This document shows positions 37,701-49,700 of a DNA stretch of 64,000 bases, in pieces. Location: the NCBI GenBank assembly GCA_023014335.1, contig JAECYW010000022.1, forward strand, positions 496,001 through 560,000. The letters run 5' to 3'. Origin of the DNA: Galerina marginata (lineage: Eukaryota; Basidiomycota; Agaricomycetes; Agaricales; Galerinaceae). A model generated the notes under the pieces. It made no database searches. It saw only the letters and a program-made list of their open reading frames with translations, and had not been told where the DNA came from. The stretch's first letter is position 1, and each line of letters starts with the position of its first letter. The translations under genes and the position numbers were made by a program.

Positions 37701-38968
37701 CGCTCCAGCTCACCCAGGCGAGTCGCATCGGGGCAAATTCTCTGCTGACCAATGGCGGACGTTTGGCTTGCAAGTTTTACCCCTCACGCTGATCCGTCTG
37801 TGGGGGCCATCCAACGAGGATTCGGTAGAGCGCCGTCGACTTGACAACTTCCTTCACCTCGTTTCGGCTCTCAAATTGGCAACAATGCGAAAGATGACGA
37901 AATCTCGCATTCAAGCCTACACCAGAGAAATGCACCTGTACTTAACAACCCTTCTTGAGTTATACCCCGATGTTTCAATCACGCCATATCAGCACCTAGC
38001 TCTGCATTTCGGGCAACACCTGGAACGTTTTGGGCCAACACACTCCTGGAGATGCTATCCATTCGAACGCTACAACTATGTCATGCAAAATTTTCCCACT
38101 AATCAAAGGTTTGGTGAGTGGTACAATTTTAGAAAGAGGGTCCTGTTATGTTGAATTTTCATGCTCATGGCTCTCAGGTGACCTTGAAAAGACAATGTTT
38201 GACAAATTTTTGGGTGCTCAAAGTATCAGGGCATTCTTCAAACCTGAAAACATCCCACCGGTCCTCAGCCCTCTCATCAGCCTATTCACCCAGATTTTCG
38301 AATCTGACATTCGAGGGACATATCGAAACGAAATCATGGCTCAAACTGGGGAGTTCCAGGATGGCTCCGACTTTCTACCTGATATAAGAAGCAAACGCCG
38401 GGACACTATGACCTACGACGAACAGTTCAAGAAAATTACACAGACTGTTACATGGAAGGATGACGACCTTGAGCCCATCCAGCAGGAGACTTATTCTCTT
38501 CTCCGTAACCTCCTGGACGACAGATATGGCGTTTCCAAAACTGCCAAAATACCCAAAGTTGCTTATTTCCAGCAAAAAATCAACCGGCTAGGTCAACGTT
38601 TTACTACAAAAACGACGTCTCCCTCAGACTGTCACGTTGTCTTCACCTCCTCCCGTGAAAATTTATGGTCAGCGGGATGCATAATTTCCATTTTCTCATA
38701 TGCGTATACCAGAGACGATGGAACTCAAGCAGTCCAGACATTTGCGGTACTTAAGGAATACAAGCCTCTGAGTGCGGAGCATTCGAAACACGATCACTAC
38801 CGACGGTATCCGATTGCAGGTGGACGAGTTTTTCAACGTGCCTACAACAAGAAGCCTATATTGGTCGAATTCCACCAGATTCACTCCCATTTCGCATCAT
38901 ACACGTATAGAGGACCAGTGGAAGAGGCTCGAGAGTGGCTTTTAGCTATGCCCCTCCAGAAAGCATGA
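34715..38968 (+). mobile_element. CACTA/EnSpm (tnp2-type) transposase gene, apparently intact
   Basis: Five exons: 34715-35567, 35624-37143, 37195-37500, 37561-38113, 38178-38968, all with GT-AG ends, joining to 1,340 residues with no internal stop. The third intron is 51 bases and leaves the frame open if retained. The order follows basidiomycete tnp2 transposases: an N-terminal Cys-rich part (FLCCCSECEKEPDVHPE), a FVSYVCCPSCSQLYWVD finger, RRQQ and VPVRQYYHQSTKEYLGRLYA, the catalytic-region start LVFSLNTDGFNPYG, then LNLPPAIRYEIENIYLVGII PGPK, a second Cys cluster (TNFCTEC), and the C-terminal CYPFERYNYVMQNFPTNQRF / GDLEKTMFDKFLG motifs. The enzyme cuts and pastes the element in the nucleus. 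CACTA ends were not recognised; the gene stops 55 bases before the right arm begins. Confidence 0.85.
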
Positions 38969-39023
38969 TTTACTTCTATTGTAGTTTGCATGCATTTACC
39001 ACAGCTAGTATTTTACTTCATGC

Positions 39024-42000
39024 TGACTGTGAGGCGAGGACGGGCGTTGCTGGAAATTCTGGAATGTTGGCAGTTATTTGCCGAAGGTGTCCGATACAAA
39101 TATGTTGGCTCGAAATAAGGTGTTGATGGACACAAAAATCGATGGAACCGTAGAATATAAGATGGAATTCCAAAAATATTAAGTAGTGAAAGTATGAAAT
39201 CCAGATGGATTCCAAGCAGTCGGAATGGAAAGAAAGGACGGCGCTGTCATGGTCACTGGTACAAGGTTATGTGCGGAATCCATGGAGTCCGCTTGAAACT
39301 CGACAGCATTCACCGACTCAGAGAGTAACGAGGGCCTATGAGGCAAGAACGGGCATTGGTGGAATGGTGGCAGTTATCTGCCGAAGATGTCTAGTACACA
39401 TATGAGATGGATGGTGCGGAAATGAAATTGCGGAAATAAAATTGGCTCGATACAGGTCATTCGACGGATGGAAAATCGATGGAATGCGTAGAATCCAAGA
39501 TGGAATCTCAAGAATGTTAGAGAGCGAAAGTACGGAATCCTGATAGATTCCAGGAGGTCGGAACGGGAAGAAGGAGCAGCCGGTCATTTACCTAATGAAG
39601 GGTTCGAAGGATATATGAGAAAATAAGTTGTGTGCATACAGAACAGAAACGTACATCTTTTCAGTCTAACCTCATGATCAAACCAGGCAGCTGAATCGTC
39701 TTTCCATTTCGATGTGCGACTCATGAGCTGAAACTTTAGGCAAGATATATAACCCAGCTAGAACAAGAGTGTCAGAGGTGGCAGGAAGTAACGGAACATT
39801 TGATCGGTCAGACCTTGAGCACTTCTCCAAGCTCTCCTCAGTAAGATACAATCCCTTTGTAACATTGAAAGACAAACTTTCAACTAGAGAAATCAACCTA
39901 GCACTGTTCAAGCATGCGTACACTGAGAACGAAAAATTAAACCTTACGGGTGCCAAGTTTGATTTCATTACATGTCCACGTTGACAGGCTTTTGATATTA
40001 TTGCCGGTCATTCCGCGCCAGGTTGGTCTGTCGATGAACCAACAAAGATAGCACCGCCAGAGTAAACTCTCGAAACGTGTCGACGACGAATGGTCCTCGT
40101 CAAGCTAATTTTAAAGGCGGCTATGAGGAAGTGACAATCAGCGCCGATATGGAGAAGAAACGTACAATATAGTAAGTGCTGAATTCAAGACTTAGTGCCA
40201 ATTGTTGACGACACTGACAACCAATCGTCTTCTCTTGGCCTTCATAACGGCTCGACATATTGCCACAATTGTAATGACAATAAAAAGTGTCGGAAGTAAG
40301 ATGAAACCAACACTTCAATCATCCTAACCTAATTCATTTACACGGTCATCAGAATCATGCTCACAAAGCTGAGAGGTTCGACTTACCACACCTCTAGAAT
40401 GGATCGAGGAGTTATCTTCGTTAATAACTCCGACTTAATATGATATCTAGGTAACATGAGTATTACCTTCACAAGAGAAAGTAAAAATTGCTAACAAGTA
40501 CCCGAAGTCGTAAATGAGGAGAATGGAAGAACCATCGGAACTGAAATCCAAACCCTAGCTTTGAAGTGAGAATGGTGGTCAACACGAGATATGAAAAAGG
40601 CCCACAAACCAGATAAACACATGATTCTCCGTCCGACTTCGCCCGAGATAGCGGCGAATATGCCTGACATCATCTAAATCGAGATACATGAGGAGTCTCT
40701 TCAAATTAGAGAAGTTCGGTCTAATAAACTTACCACCCGTTCAAACCGACTTAGCTGCCTCTAGCGTTCGTCCATTCTTCAAACAATGTTGAATTCCGCG
40801 GAACCTGGATGAAAAAACTTGAGACATCTGTTTCACAGCCAATTCGATGGCCTTACTGACTGTCATACACCCCACAACGTCATAGTCTACGTTCAAACCC
40901 TTGAAAAGTGGACGCGATATCGGTTCCTAAATCAGAAGATGTAAGGAATACTTCCAACGACAATAAGATTGACGCTATCGGATTAAATTACCGATTGTCA
41001 CAAATTCGGAGAGTGTTCAAGATTTTTTAGCACATGATTCGGCATCCGTCCAATATACAAGTCTGATGAGAGAGACATTTAGAAAATGAAGAAAAGCGAA
41101 AACGAGTTGATCCGACGAACTTCTCAGCCACCCAGAATTCGGGCACTCTCGGGCAACAAACATAGACAGATGGCGATGCCACCCTCGAGGCATCGCTTTC
41201 TGATCAACCGACAAAGCGTACGCGGAGGCTCGTGTAATAGGAAAGGGCGAAGTTGAGATTCATATTGCAATATCTAGATGAAGAAAGATAAGGAACTATT
41301 CGAAACAGAAAACGGCGAAAATACCTTGAGGCTGAGTATACCGAAGAGAGGAGATATGCTGATCATGAGATCCGCCCATCATGGCTTAGATGCCGCGCCT
41401 AACCATGAAATCGTATACATAAGGACGTCAACGTCACCTGCAAGAAGAGGCCACGAACCTGTTGTACATGCTGAAGGCTCGGCCCTAATATTGGCAAGAC
41501 GATATACTTGAGGGCATCTGGTCAGAGATCCCTGCCTATGGACCACAGAACACGGACTCACCAACTATCCAAATCAAAGCTCATGGGCAAGACAAAGTGC
41601 TAGCTATATCTTGAGCGATAGGCGACATTTAAGCTGCGAAGACTGTTAATACGAAAGAAAAGCAAGAAAAAAAAAAGAGGAAAGATAAGACTCACTGGCT
41701 GCCTCATCGTTTTGGTGTAATTCGCTCGGCCTTGGATTTGCTTGCCAACAAACATAGATATCCAGCCCGCAATACCATGCGTGAGGATATCTAGACGAAG
41801 TACGCATCCATGCGTTAGACTTCGAATCGACTTGCAATCCGTAGAACCCGGCCCTGGATTTGCCTGCTAACGAACATAGATATCCAGCCCCCGCCGCGCC
41901 TAAACATGAAATCATATACATAAGAATGTCAACGTGACCTGCGAGAAGAGACCACGAACCTGAAATCCTGTGGATGCTGAAGGCTCGGTCCTAATATTGG

Positions 42001-43215
42001 CAAGACGATATGCTTGAGGGCAAGTGGTCAGAGATACCTTCCTAAAATAAAAAGGAAAGCTAGACTCACTGGCTGCCCCATCGTATTCGTGCAATTCGCT
42101 CGGCCTTGGATTTGCTTGCCAACAAACATAGATATCCAGCCCGCAGTACCATGCGTGAGGATATCTAGACGAAGTATGCATTCATGCGTTAGACTTCGAA
42201 TAGACTTGAAATCCTTGTACGAGAACCTGGCCGCCTCATCGTTTTCGTGCAATTCGCTCGGCCTTGGATTTGCTTGCCAACAAACATAGATATCCAGCCC
42301 GCAATACCATGCGTGAGGATATCTAGACGAAGTATGCATCCATGCGTTAGACTTCGAATCGACTTGCAATCCGTAGAACCCGGCCCTGGATTTGCCTGCT
42401 AACGAACATAGATATCCAGCCCGCGCAGCGCCTAAACATAAAATCATATACATAAGAATGTCAACGTGACCTGCGAGAAGAGGCCACGAACCTGAAATCC
42501 TGTGGATGCTGAAGGCTCGGCCGTAATACTGGCAAGACGATATGCTTGAGAGCAAGTGGTCAGAGATCCCTTCCTAAAATAAAAAGGAAAGCTAGACTCA
42601 CTGGCTGCCTCATCGTATTCGTGTAATTCGCTCGGCCTTGGATTTGCTTGCCAACGAACATAGATATCTAGCCCGCAGTACCATGCGTGAGGATATCTAG
42701 ACGAAGCACGCATCCATCCGTTAGACTTCGAATAGACTTGAAATCCGTGTACGAGAACCTGGCCGCCTCATTATTTTAGTGCAATTCGCTCGGCCTTGGA
42801 TTTGCTTGCCAACGAACATAGATATCCAGCCCGCAGTACCATGCGCGAGGATATCTAGACGAAGCACGCATCCATCCGTTAGACTTCGAATAGACTTGCA
42901 ATCCGTGTACGAGAACCTGGCCGCCTCATCGTTTTCGTGCAATTCGTTCGCTCCCAGTCGGCCTTGGATTCGCTTGCCAACAAACATAGAGAGGTCAAAC
43001 ATCCATCCCGCAATACCATGCGTGAGGATATCCAGATGAAGTACGCAGCCATGCGTTATACTTCCCCCCTTGATTTGACTTGTAAACCGTGCATGAGAAT
43101 TTAGCCATCAGTGCCGCTGAGCGATGAAGCAATGAAGGAGTGTAGAGTCACTGCTCAAGAGGAACTTGATGGATTCCGCATCATCCGTAGCGTGTCACGT
43201 GTGTCACTCGTCACA
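39024..43215 (+). repeat. Composite repeat, copy 3 (forward)
   Basis: 5' part 39.02-39.6 kb, middle part 39.6-41.65 kb, array 41.69-43.06 kb, 3' end 43.06-43.21 kb ending in GTGTCACGTGTGTCACTCGT. Mirror image of the copy at 18.15-22.5 kb. Immediately after its 3' end begins the RING-gene promoter region. Confidence 0.75.
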
Positions 43216-43387
43216 TTCTCTTTGGGACTCTCTGAGAACTTGAAGGATTCTGATTGTACGACGATTACTTTGTTACTTTGTCTCTCCAACATGCGGCAGC
43301 CCGTAATTATAAGTTGTCTGGGGTCGCCCTTCCCTCCCTCAATCCCCAATTTCTCTCTTGCCACTCCTATTTTACCTCTGCTGCATT

Positions 43388-44293
43388 ATGAGTGACGCGA
43401 CGCCAAGAAGGCGCCATCCATCGACACCTTACTCGCGCAGGCATCGAATCGGCCTTTTGCGTCTACCATCTCCAAGTCCGCTTAGACGTTCCCCGCGTAT
43501 CAAAGCCAGTCAGGAGACGGCTGCTATTACTGACAAAAAGACTCCGGAAAAAAAAGGTCAGTCAATTGTCCGGTCTTTGCGAGAACCTTCTAATATTATT
43601 TCCACCAGCCCATCCAAAGCCGCCAGCAGTCTCAGCTGCCATCGCTGCGCCTCTAGTCGACTTACCCAGACCCAATCACAGCGCTAGCACTGCTCCAAAT
43701 GAGGTACTCCTACAACAACAGTTAGAACAAGACGCCGCAGATATAGTTAAAGGAGTGAGTGCGATGTCGTCCTATCTGCTTTGGTATTGACCTCAAGCCA
43801 GGTTTGTGATGTTTTTGCCTCTGCTACCTGTGGCATCTGTCTACGCGCAATGGAATCGTCTTTCAGGTAGGCCCGACAACGCCGCGTGCTACTGTTTGTA
43901 CCACTGAGCATCCACACCAGAATCAGTTGCGGTCACAGCTTTTGTGCTTTGTGCCTACGTACGCTGTTCGAGAAACATCTTCAGTCCCGCCTCGATGAAT
44001 TCTCTGAAGATCACCATCTTCCCGTTCAAAGAGTCCCTACCACTCGAGCTGAACTCCGAAAAATCCTGTGGAATGTTTGCTTCTTTCTCGAAAAACCCAC
44101 GAAATATTTTTCTTACCGTTGCCCAACGTGCCGTGGAACGGTTATCTTAACTCCGCAGCCAAATAACGAAGTCAGAGCCCTCGTCTCTTCCCTGCGCGTC
44201 GCTCTCCAGGACCACGTAGCAGAAATTCTCAGTGCGAGAGAGGGTGTTTATTCTGCTAATTATTTTGTCCCCTTATTTGCACTTGACGCTTGA
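43388..44293 (+). CDS. RING-finger protein, right-arm copy
   Basis: Exons 43388-43556, 43609-43754, 43802-43866 and 43927-44293 join in frame to 248 residues. Residues 1-56 are basic and Ser/Pro-rich (SPSPLRRSPRIKASQ). The next part is Ala/Pro-rich followed by a short glutamine helix (LLQQQLEQDAADIVKG). The finger runs from CGICL (third exon) through SCGHSFCALCL to RCPTCRG: a C3HC4-like pattern with about 55 residues between the sixth and seventh metal ligands, where 10-20 is usual. The insert carries RLDEF, a VPTTR motif and an aromatic ICFF-like stretch, also kept in the paralogue at 55.4 kb. Likely a ubiquitin ligase or a related zinc-binding adaptor. Identical twin on the minus strand at 17076-17981. 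Confidence 0.75.
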
Positions 44294-44695
44294 CCCTGGG
44301 ATATACGACAGAAGAATTTTACGAGTAGACGCAGGGCTTTCATTTTGTTCCTTCTTTCATTTTGTTCATACTTTAATTTGTAAATAATATACACTACTAT
44401 TTGGTGCTTTTTGCTTTTTCTTCCCGAGGCGTACATCGGTCATTTAACACATCTATGCACACGGATTCGACAGATGGCAATGTGAGTTGTCTTTTTGAAG
44501 CCCGCCAATATTTGTGACATGACATCATGTTTGTTTAATGTAACTTCCGGGCTTGCCTCTCACTAGATCTCACTGCTCAGGATAGATGCCAGGACTTTGA
44601 TAGAATGTCCTATCCTCTACAATCCATCGCACACAGGTCTAGAAAATACAATCCAGTACAAAACCAGCATGGAAAAATTAGGCCCACATGAACAA

Positions 44696-45248
44696 TTAAC
44701 TGACTAAGAAAACGGCGCAAGATTGGCCCATTGCGTAAAAAAAGTGCCTAATCCATAGTCCAGGACTGGACTTCCTTCGAAAATCATCGCTTGGAGCCGG
44801 GGCCAGAAATTTCGCTGGGATTGGTGGTACCGAGACGCAAGGATTAGAAGCACCAAAGATGCGAAATGGTGGGTGGGGCGTTGAAGTGTCCTCTGAATAT
44901 TCTTCTAGATGTACTTCGACAGATGCCACAACGTCGACTGGAGAAATAAGGCGAATAACATTGTCTAGAAGTTTGATTGCGACCTACTAATAATAATTGT
45001 GAGTAGAAACAAAACTGGGTAACTACCGAGACTTACAATAACTGCACGAGAGAGGAAAGCATTCCAGTTGCATACCGCTTCGGATTCAGGTGGCGAATCT
45101 GATATATATAACATCGAGCATTGAAACTACAACAAAAAAGGTCGATTCTTGATCTAGAGGGCGACATCTTTGGTGTGCAGCAATGAAGCTGACCGTTCAA
45201 GAAGGATTGAAAGAAGCGGTCGGAAAGGTACTGAGAAGAGTTCAACAT
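44696..45248 (-). CDS. Unrecognised spliced gene, right-arm copy
   Basis: Mirror copy of the gene at 16121-16673; the same two good exons (ending SEAVCNWNAFLSRAVI, then opening VAIKLLDNVIRLISPVDVVA) and the same uncertain 5' end. It is convergent with the RING gene at 43388-44293 and is bounded on its 5' side by repeat copy 4, which starts abruptly at about 45.46 kb. Function unknown. Confidence 0.45.
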
Positions 45249-45460
45249 GACTGTATGAATACCAAGGAGTTCATGAATTCAGGACTTGGCGAAAAGAACG
45301 GGTCGTGCTTGACGATGATCATGAGGCTTGCTTATTTCCGAGACGATGCGAGACGATAAGTCCACCAACATTGGTAGGATCGTGGGCGAGGGAGTCGGGG
45401 TTCAAGGCTACAAAATTGAGAGCAAAATCAGTATGATAACCCGATGCGAGAGGTACTAAG

Positions 45461-47330
45461 TTCGGCCTAATAAACTTACCGCCTGTTTAAACCGACTTAG
45501 CCCCTGCCTTCAGCGTTCGTCCATTCTTCAAACAATGTTGAGTTCGGCAGAACCTGGATAAAAACATGAGACGTCTGTTTCACAGCCGATTCGATCATTA
45601 CTGACTGTCATACACCTCGCAAAGTCATAGTCTACATTGAATCCATATCTCAGAGAATCAACTGCTCTCGGTTCCTAAATTAGAAGATGTAAGGAATACT
45701 TCCAACGGCAATAAGATTGAAGCTATCAAATTAAATTACCGATTGTCCCAAAATTGGAGAGTTCAAGATCTTTCAGCACATGATTCGGCGTCCGTCCAAT
45801 ACACAAGTCTGACGAGAGAGAGACATTTAGAAAATGAAAGAAGCGAAAACGAGTTGATCCGACGAACTTCTCAGCCACCGAGAATTCGGGCAACCTTGGG
45901 CAACAAACATAGACAGCCAGACGGCGATACCACGCGCGAGGCATCGCTTTCAGATCAACCGACAAAGCGTAGGCTGAGGTTCGTGTAATAGGAAAGGCCG
46001 AAGTCGAGATTCGTTGTGCACATGTTCAATATCTAGATGATGAAGGATGAGGAACTCTTCGTAAAAGAAAACGACGAAACTACTACCTTGAGGCTGAGTG
46101 TACCAAGGAGAAGAGATATGCTAATCATGAGATCGGTCCATCAAGGCTCAGATGCCGCGCCTAAACATGAAATCGTATACATAAGGATGTCAATGTGGCC
46201 TGCGAGAAGAGGCCACGAACCTGAAATCCTGTGAATGCTGAAGGCTCAGCCCTAATATTGGCAAGACGATATGCTTGAGGGCAAGTGGTCAGAGATACCT
46301 TCCTAAAAAAAAAAAGGAAAGCTAGACTCACTGGCTGCCCCATCGTATTCGTGTAATTCGCTCGGCCTTGGATTTGCTTGCCAACGAACATAGATATCTA
46401 GCCCACAGTACCATGCGTGAGGATATCTAGACGAAGTACACATCCATGCGTTAGACTTCGAATAGACTTGAAATCCTTGTACGAGAACCTGGCCGCCTCA
46501 TCGTTTTCGTGCAATTCGCTCGGCCTTGGATTTGCTTGCCAACAAACATAGATATCCAGCCCGCAATACCATGCGTGAGGATATCTAGACGAAGTACGCG
46601 TCCATGCGTTAGACTTCGAATCGACTTGCAATCCGTAGAACCCGGCCCTGGATTTGCCTGCCAACGAACATAGATATCCAGCCCCCGCCGCGCCTAAACA
46701 TGAAATCATATACATAAGAATGTCAACGTGACCTGCGAGAAGAGACCACGAACCTGAAATCCTGTGCATGTTGAAGGCTCGGCCGTAATATTGGCAAGAC
46801 GATATGCTTGAGGGCAAGTGGTCAGAGATCCCTTCCTAAAAGCAAAAGGAAAGCTAGACTCACTGGCTGCCCCATCGTTTTCGTGTAATTCGCTCGGCCT
46901 TGGATTTGCTTGCCAACGAACATAGATATCCAGCCCGCAGTACCATGCGTGAGGATATCTAGACGAAGTACACATCCATGCGTTAAACTTCGAATAGACT
47001 TGCAATCCGTGTACGAGAACCTGGCCGCCTCATCGTTTTCGTGCAATTCGTTCGCTCCCTGTCGGCCTTGGATTCGCTTGCCAACAAACATAGAGAGGTC
47101 AAACATCCATCCCACAATACCATGCGTGAGGATATCTAGATGAAGTACGCAGCCATGCGTTATACTTCCCACCCTGGATTCGACTTGCAAAACGTGCATG
47201 AGAATTTAGCCATCAGCGCCGCTGAGCAATGAAGGAATGAAGCAACGTAGAGTTCAAGATGACTTCGAGGAACTCAGATGGATTCCGCGTCATCCATAGC
47301 GTGTCACGTGTGTCGCTCGACACATTTATT
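45461..47330 (+). repeat. Composite repeat, copy 4 (forward, 5'-truncated)
   Basis: Starts in the middle part at AAGTTCGGCCTAATAAACTT, runs through an array (46.25-47.15 kb) and ends at the 3' end (47.16-47.33 kb, GTGTCACGTGTGTCGCTCGA). Aligns with 5.25-7.07 kb in forward orientation, including the same 65-codon frame at 46037-46234 and 5804-6001. Beyond 46062 it also mirrors 13.44-15.3 kb, but with more differences than the large-arm core. Confidence 0.7.
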
Positions 47331-47671
47331 AATATCTTTGGAAATCCCCATCCGATTATGTTTCCACTGGAAATCCGTAATTTGGCCGCCACTGAATTTG
47401 ACGTGCGCCTCCACGAATTTTCCACAGCCCAACAAGGCCAGTGGATACCACGAGTGCGTTCACTGGAGACTTCCACTGATCAGATCAGCTCTCCACAGAA
47501 TAATTCCTAACCCTAGATTTCGCCTCGCTCACTCGAAATTCTTTTCTGTACAACATCGATATCGTAGAAACAGAAATCAAGGTTTTATACCTTAGTGAAT
47601 GATACCTCAAAGCACTGAACCCATGTAGTAGCCAGAATCCGTTGAGTACAAATAATAATTCCGGCATTAAA
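47331..47671. other. Short interval without a recognised gene
   Basis: Unique sequence after the repeat 3' end. Open frames of 83-105 codons here have no recognisable features. It should hold the 3' UTR of the minus-strand gene that follows. Confidence 0.35.
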
Positions 47672-48966
47672 CTATGCGCAGACAAATGTTCGACAACCTG
47701 AATCCTTCCCGTACATCTCAAGGTCTACATTAGCCTCCTCCTCCTCCTCCTGCTCCATCGGTTCTTCGTCAGCGCTGCGACTTGCCGCTGATTTAATGTG
47801 GTATGAACAGCATAGTCGAGATAAATCCATTCAACGGGCTCACCTGAAGCACGATGGTCGCTCACATTTCTTCACTCACAGTCGCCTTCGAATCTTTATG
47901 ATATTCCTTATGAAGCACGTCAACGAGCTCATCAAGGGGCATTTTCGACAACTTGAATAGCTATATCACGGCATGAGAATGTTGGGAGCGATGTGATGAA
48001 AGATACACTTACCCGTTTGCAGTACTTATTTTTTATCGCGATGAGCTGATCCGACAGAAATTTCTTGATTGTTGCTTTAATGACCTCTTCGGTGGTGAAA
48101 GCATCTAGATGATACTTAGATCGCTTCGCAGAAATGTAGTTCTGTCCGGAATATCAGCATGGAAAATGCAATATCAACAAGAAACATATACCATTGCATG
48201 ACTGACCAGAGAACCGTAAGTGAGTATTGGCCTTACCATTAACCAGTTGAGAAGTGCTTTCAAGGCTGTCTGTAATAAGTCAAACCATCAGAGTCACGAT
48301 GGCAGGAATGATTAAACCAACAAATTTAAACCTGCTGTTTCTCGCTTAAGGACCAGCCTGCCTTGCAGAGACTTTCAATGTTCGAAAGTGGCGAGGCTAT
48401 GCTCTGAAGCTTCTCTTCGAACTTGTCTACTTTCTGGTTGACTGCAAGTAAACGAGTATTAAGCAGTGCGAGCTTCGCGGTAGAATCAACTGCGAGCTGG
48501 AGAGAATTGTCAAAACAGGAGTCGTACGGTAGGTGATTCACGTACTTGGTTGAATTCATGGGCATAGGTCAGGTGACGATCATCCAAGCCAAGACTTCCA
48601 CCCGGTTTGGTGATAAAATGAGCGGTGAAGTCAGGACCATCGTGAGATCCTAAGATCGCATGGCGCTGAAGCGATGGCTGAGGTGGTTGCATGTACTGCA
48701 TACCAAAATCGTGACCATCGAGCTGGGTTGAATGGTTGAAGTTGAAGGTAGAACCGCCAAACGACTGCTGACCGGAGCTGGAGAGTTGGAATTTTCGTCA
48801 AAAACTGAGGGCGATGACTGGCTGGACACGGCTGAGAAGGAGGATACGGCGTGAACCGACTTTCAGTGCGTGGTGTGCGGTGAGCAAGTCCATCTTTCAT
48901 GTTGGAGGATGGAAGTTGTGAAGAAATTTGGGGGAAATCGGTGGCTGGATGGCTGAAATCAAACAA
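47672..48966 (-). CDS. Unrecognised spliced coiled-coil protein
   Basis: Start at 48966 or 48900. The N-terminal part is Pro/Ser/Gln-rich (TESRFTPYPPSQPCPASH; FGGSTFNFNHSTQLDGHD). A helix follows (ALLNTRLLAVNQKVDKFEEK, about 48.36-48.50 kb), then short exons reading TALKALLNWLM, then NYISAKRSKYHLDAF and KATIKKFLSDQLIAIKNKYC (about 48.0-48.15 kb), then LFKLSKMPLDELVDVLHKEY (about 47.9 kb). A likely last exon is acidic (EEPMEQEEEEEANVDLEMYG), with its stop at 47672. The joins near 48.78 kb and 47.82 kb are unsettled. The disordered front, coiled coil and small helical domain suggest a nuclear regulatory protein, but this is only inference. It sits between repeat copies 4 and 5. Confidence 0.5.
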
Positions 48967-49129
48967 CGACCGGTGGCCGCAGGAGAATCACGCGTCGCCA
49001 TCACTGGCCGAGGTTGCATGAAAAAGGGCGGCGCGGAAGGAATGAAAGTCCACTCACAAACTTCTCTGATGAGCCGAGAAGAAATAAAGAAAAGAGGCGA
49101 GTCGTTGTCTGCCTCGTAAGCCTGCACCC

Positions 49130-49700
49130 CTGTTCAGTCATTGTAATTCTGATAGTTTCTTTAGCCTGCTTAAGCCAGAAGGCGGATGGCAGAACTGACA
49201 AGGTGGAGAAACTCAAGCAGTTGGGTTCTTCCAGCGCGAGCAAGCTCGTCTCCACGAGATCCAAAGTTCTAAGGTTGCAGGTGAGTAAGCATACCTGCAA
49301 ATTTCAAGGTCCATGCTCACTGTAATGTTCTGTTCAGCGTCGGGATCCCAGATAATGACTGCATGGCCACATCGGCGCATGTTCAAGCTATTGCAGACGA
49401 GATCCACGCCTGCAAGATAGAATGTAAGCAATCTCTTCTACAGGCAGATGTGATTCCCAACTCACAGTATATGTTACGTTCAACATACAGTTTGCCCATG
49501 AAATCCATCCAGAGTGTTCAAATCGCAGTCAAAGAGGAAGAGACATCAACAAAGACAGGTGAGAAAGAGAACAACGTCGACGAAAGAAGGCTGACAGCGT
49601 CACGAACAGCCCGCCGTCACATCAGTCGCAAACGCTCTTTCCACCACAAAGTATTGTGCCGACATCGCCAAACGGAAATTCAGTGTCGAATGCTCTTGAA
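49130..49700 (+). pseudogene. Coding-like exons cut by repeat copy 5
   Basis: About 49181-49281 reads a Lys/Ser-rich helix (KVEKLKQLGSSSASKLVSTR). After an intron with GTGAGT at about 49282 and an acceptor TTCAG near 49339, the next exon reads DNDCMATSAHVQAIADEIHA and MKSIQSVQIAVKEEETSTKT. It runs without its own stop into repeat sequence at about 49700. The 5' end and parent gene were not found. It may be a gene truncated by the repeat or a piece carried by it. Confidence 0.35.

Larger units (their letters stand above)
39024..46061 (-). repeat. Large inverted duplication, right arm (7,038 bases)
   Basis: Reverse complement of 15308-22503, shorter by one 158-base unit. Between the arms lie 16,520 bases. 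The inner end is abrupt and cuts the 5' part of a composite repeat, while the left arm's copy continues past the same point, so the right side lost or had replaced its last few dozen bases, perhaps together with arrival of the CACTA element. Confidence 0.9.

Noticed and set aside
34500..39023. Search for CACTA-type terminal inverted repeats around the intact transposase
   Set aside because: No convincing CACTA...TAGTG pair with a 3-base duplication was found by eye, so element borders are not claimed.
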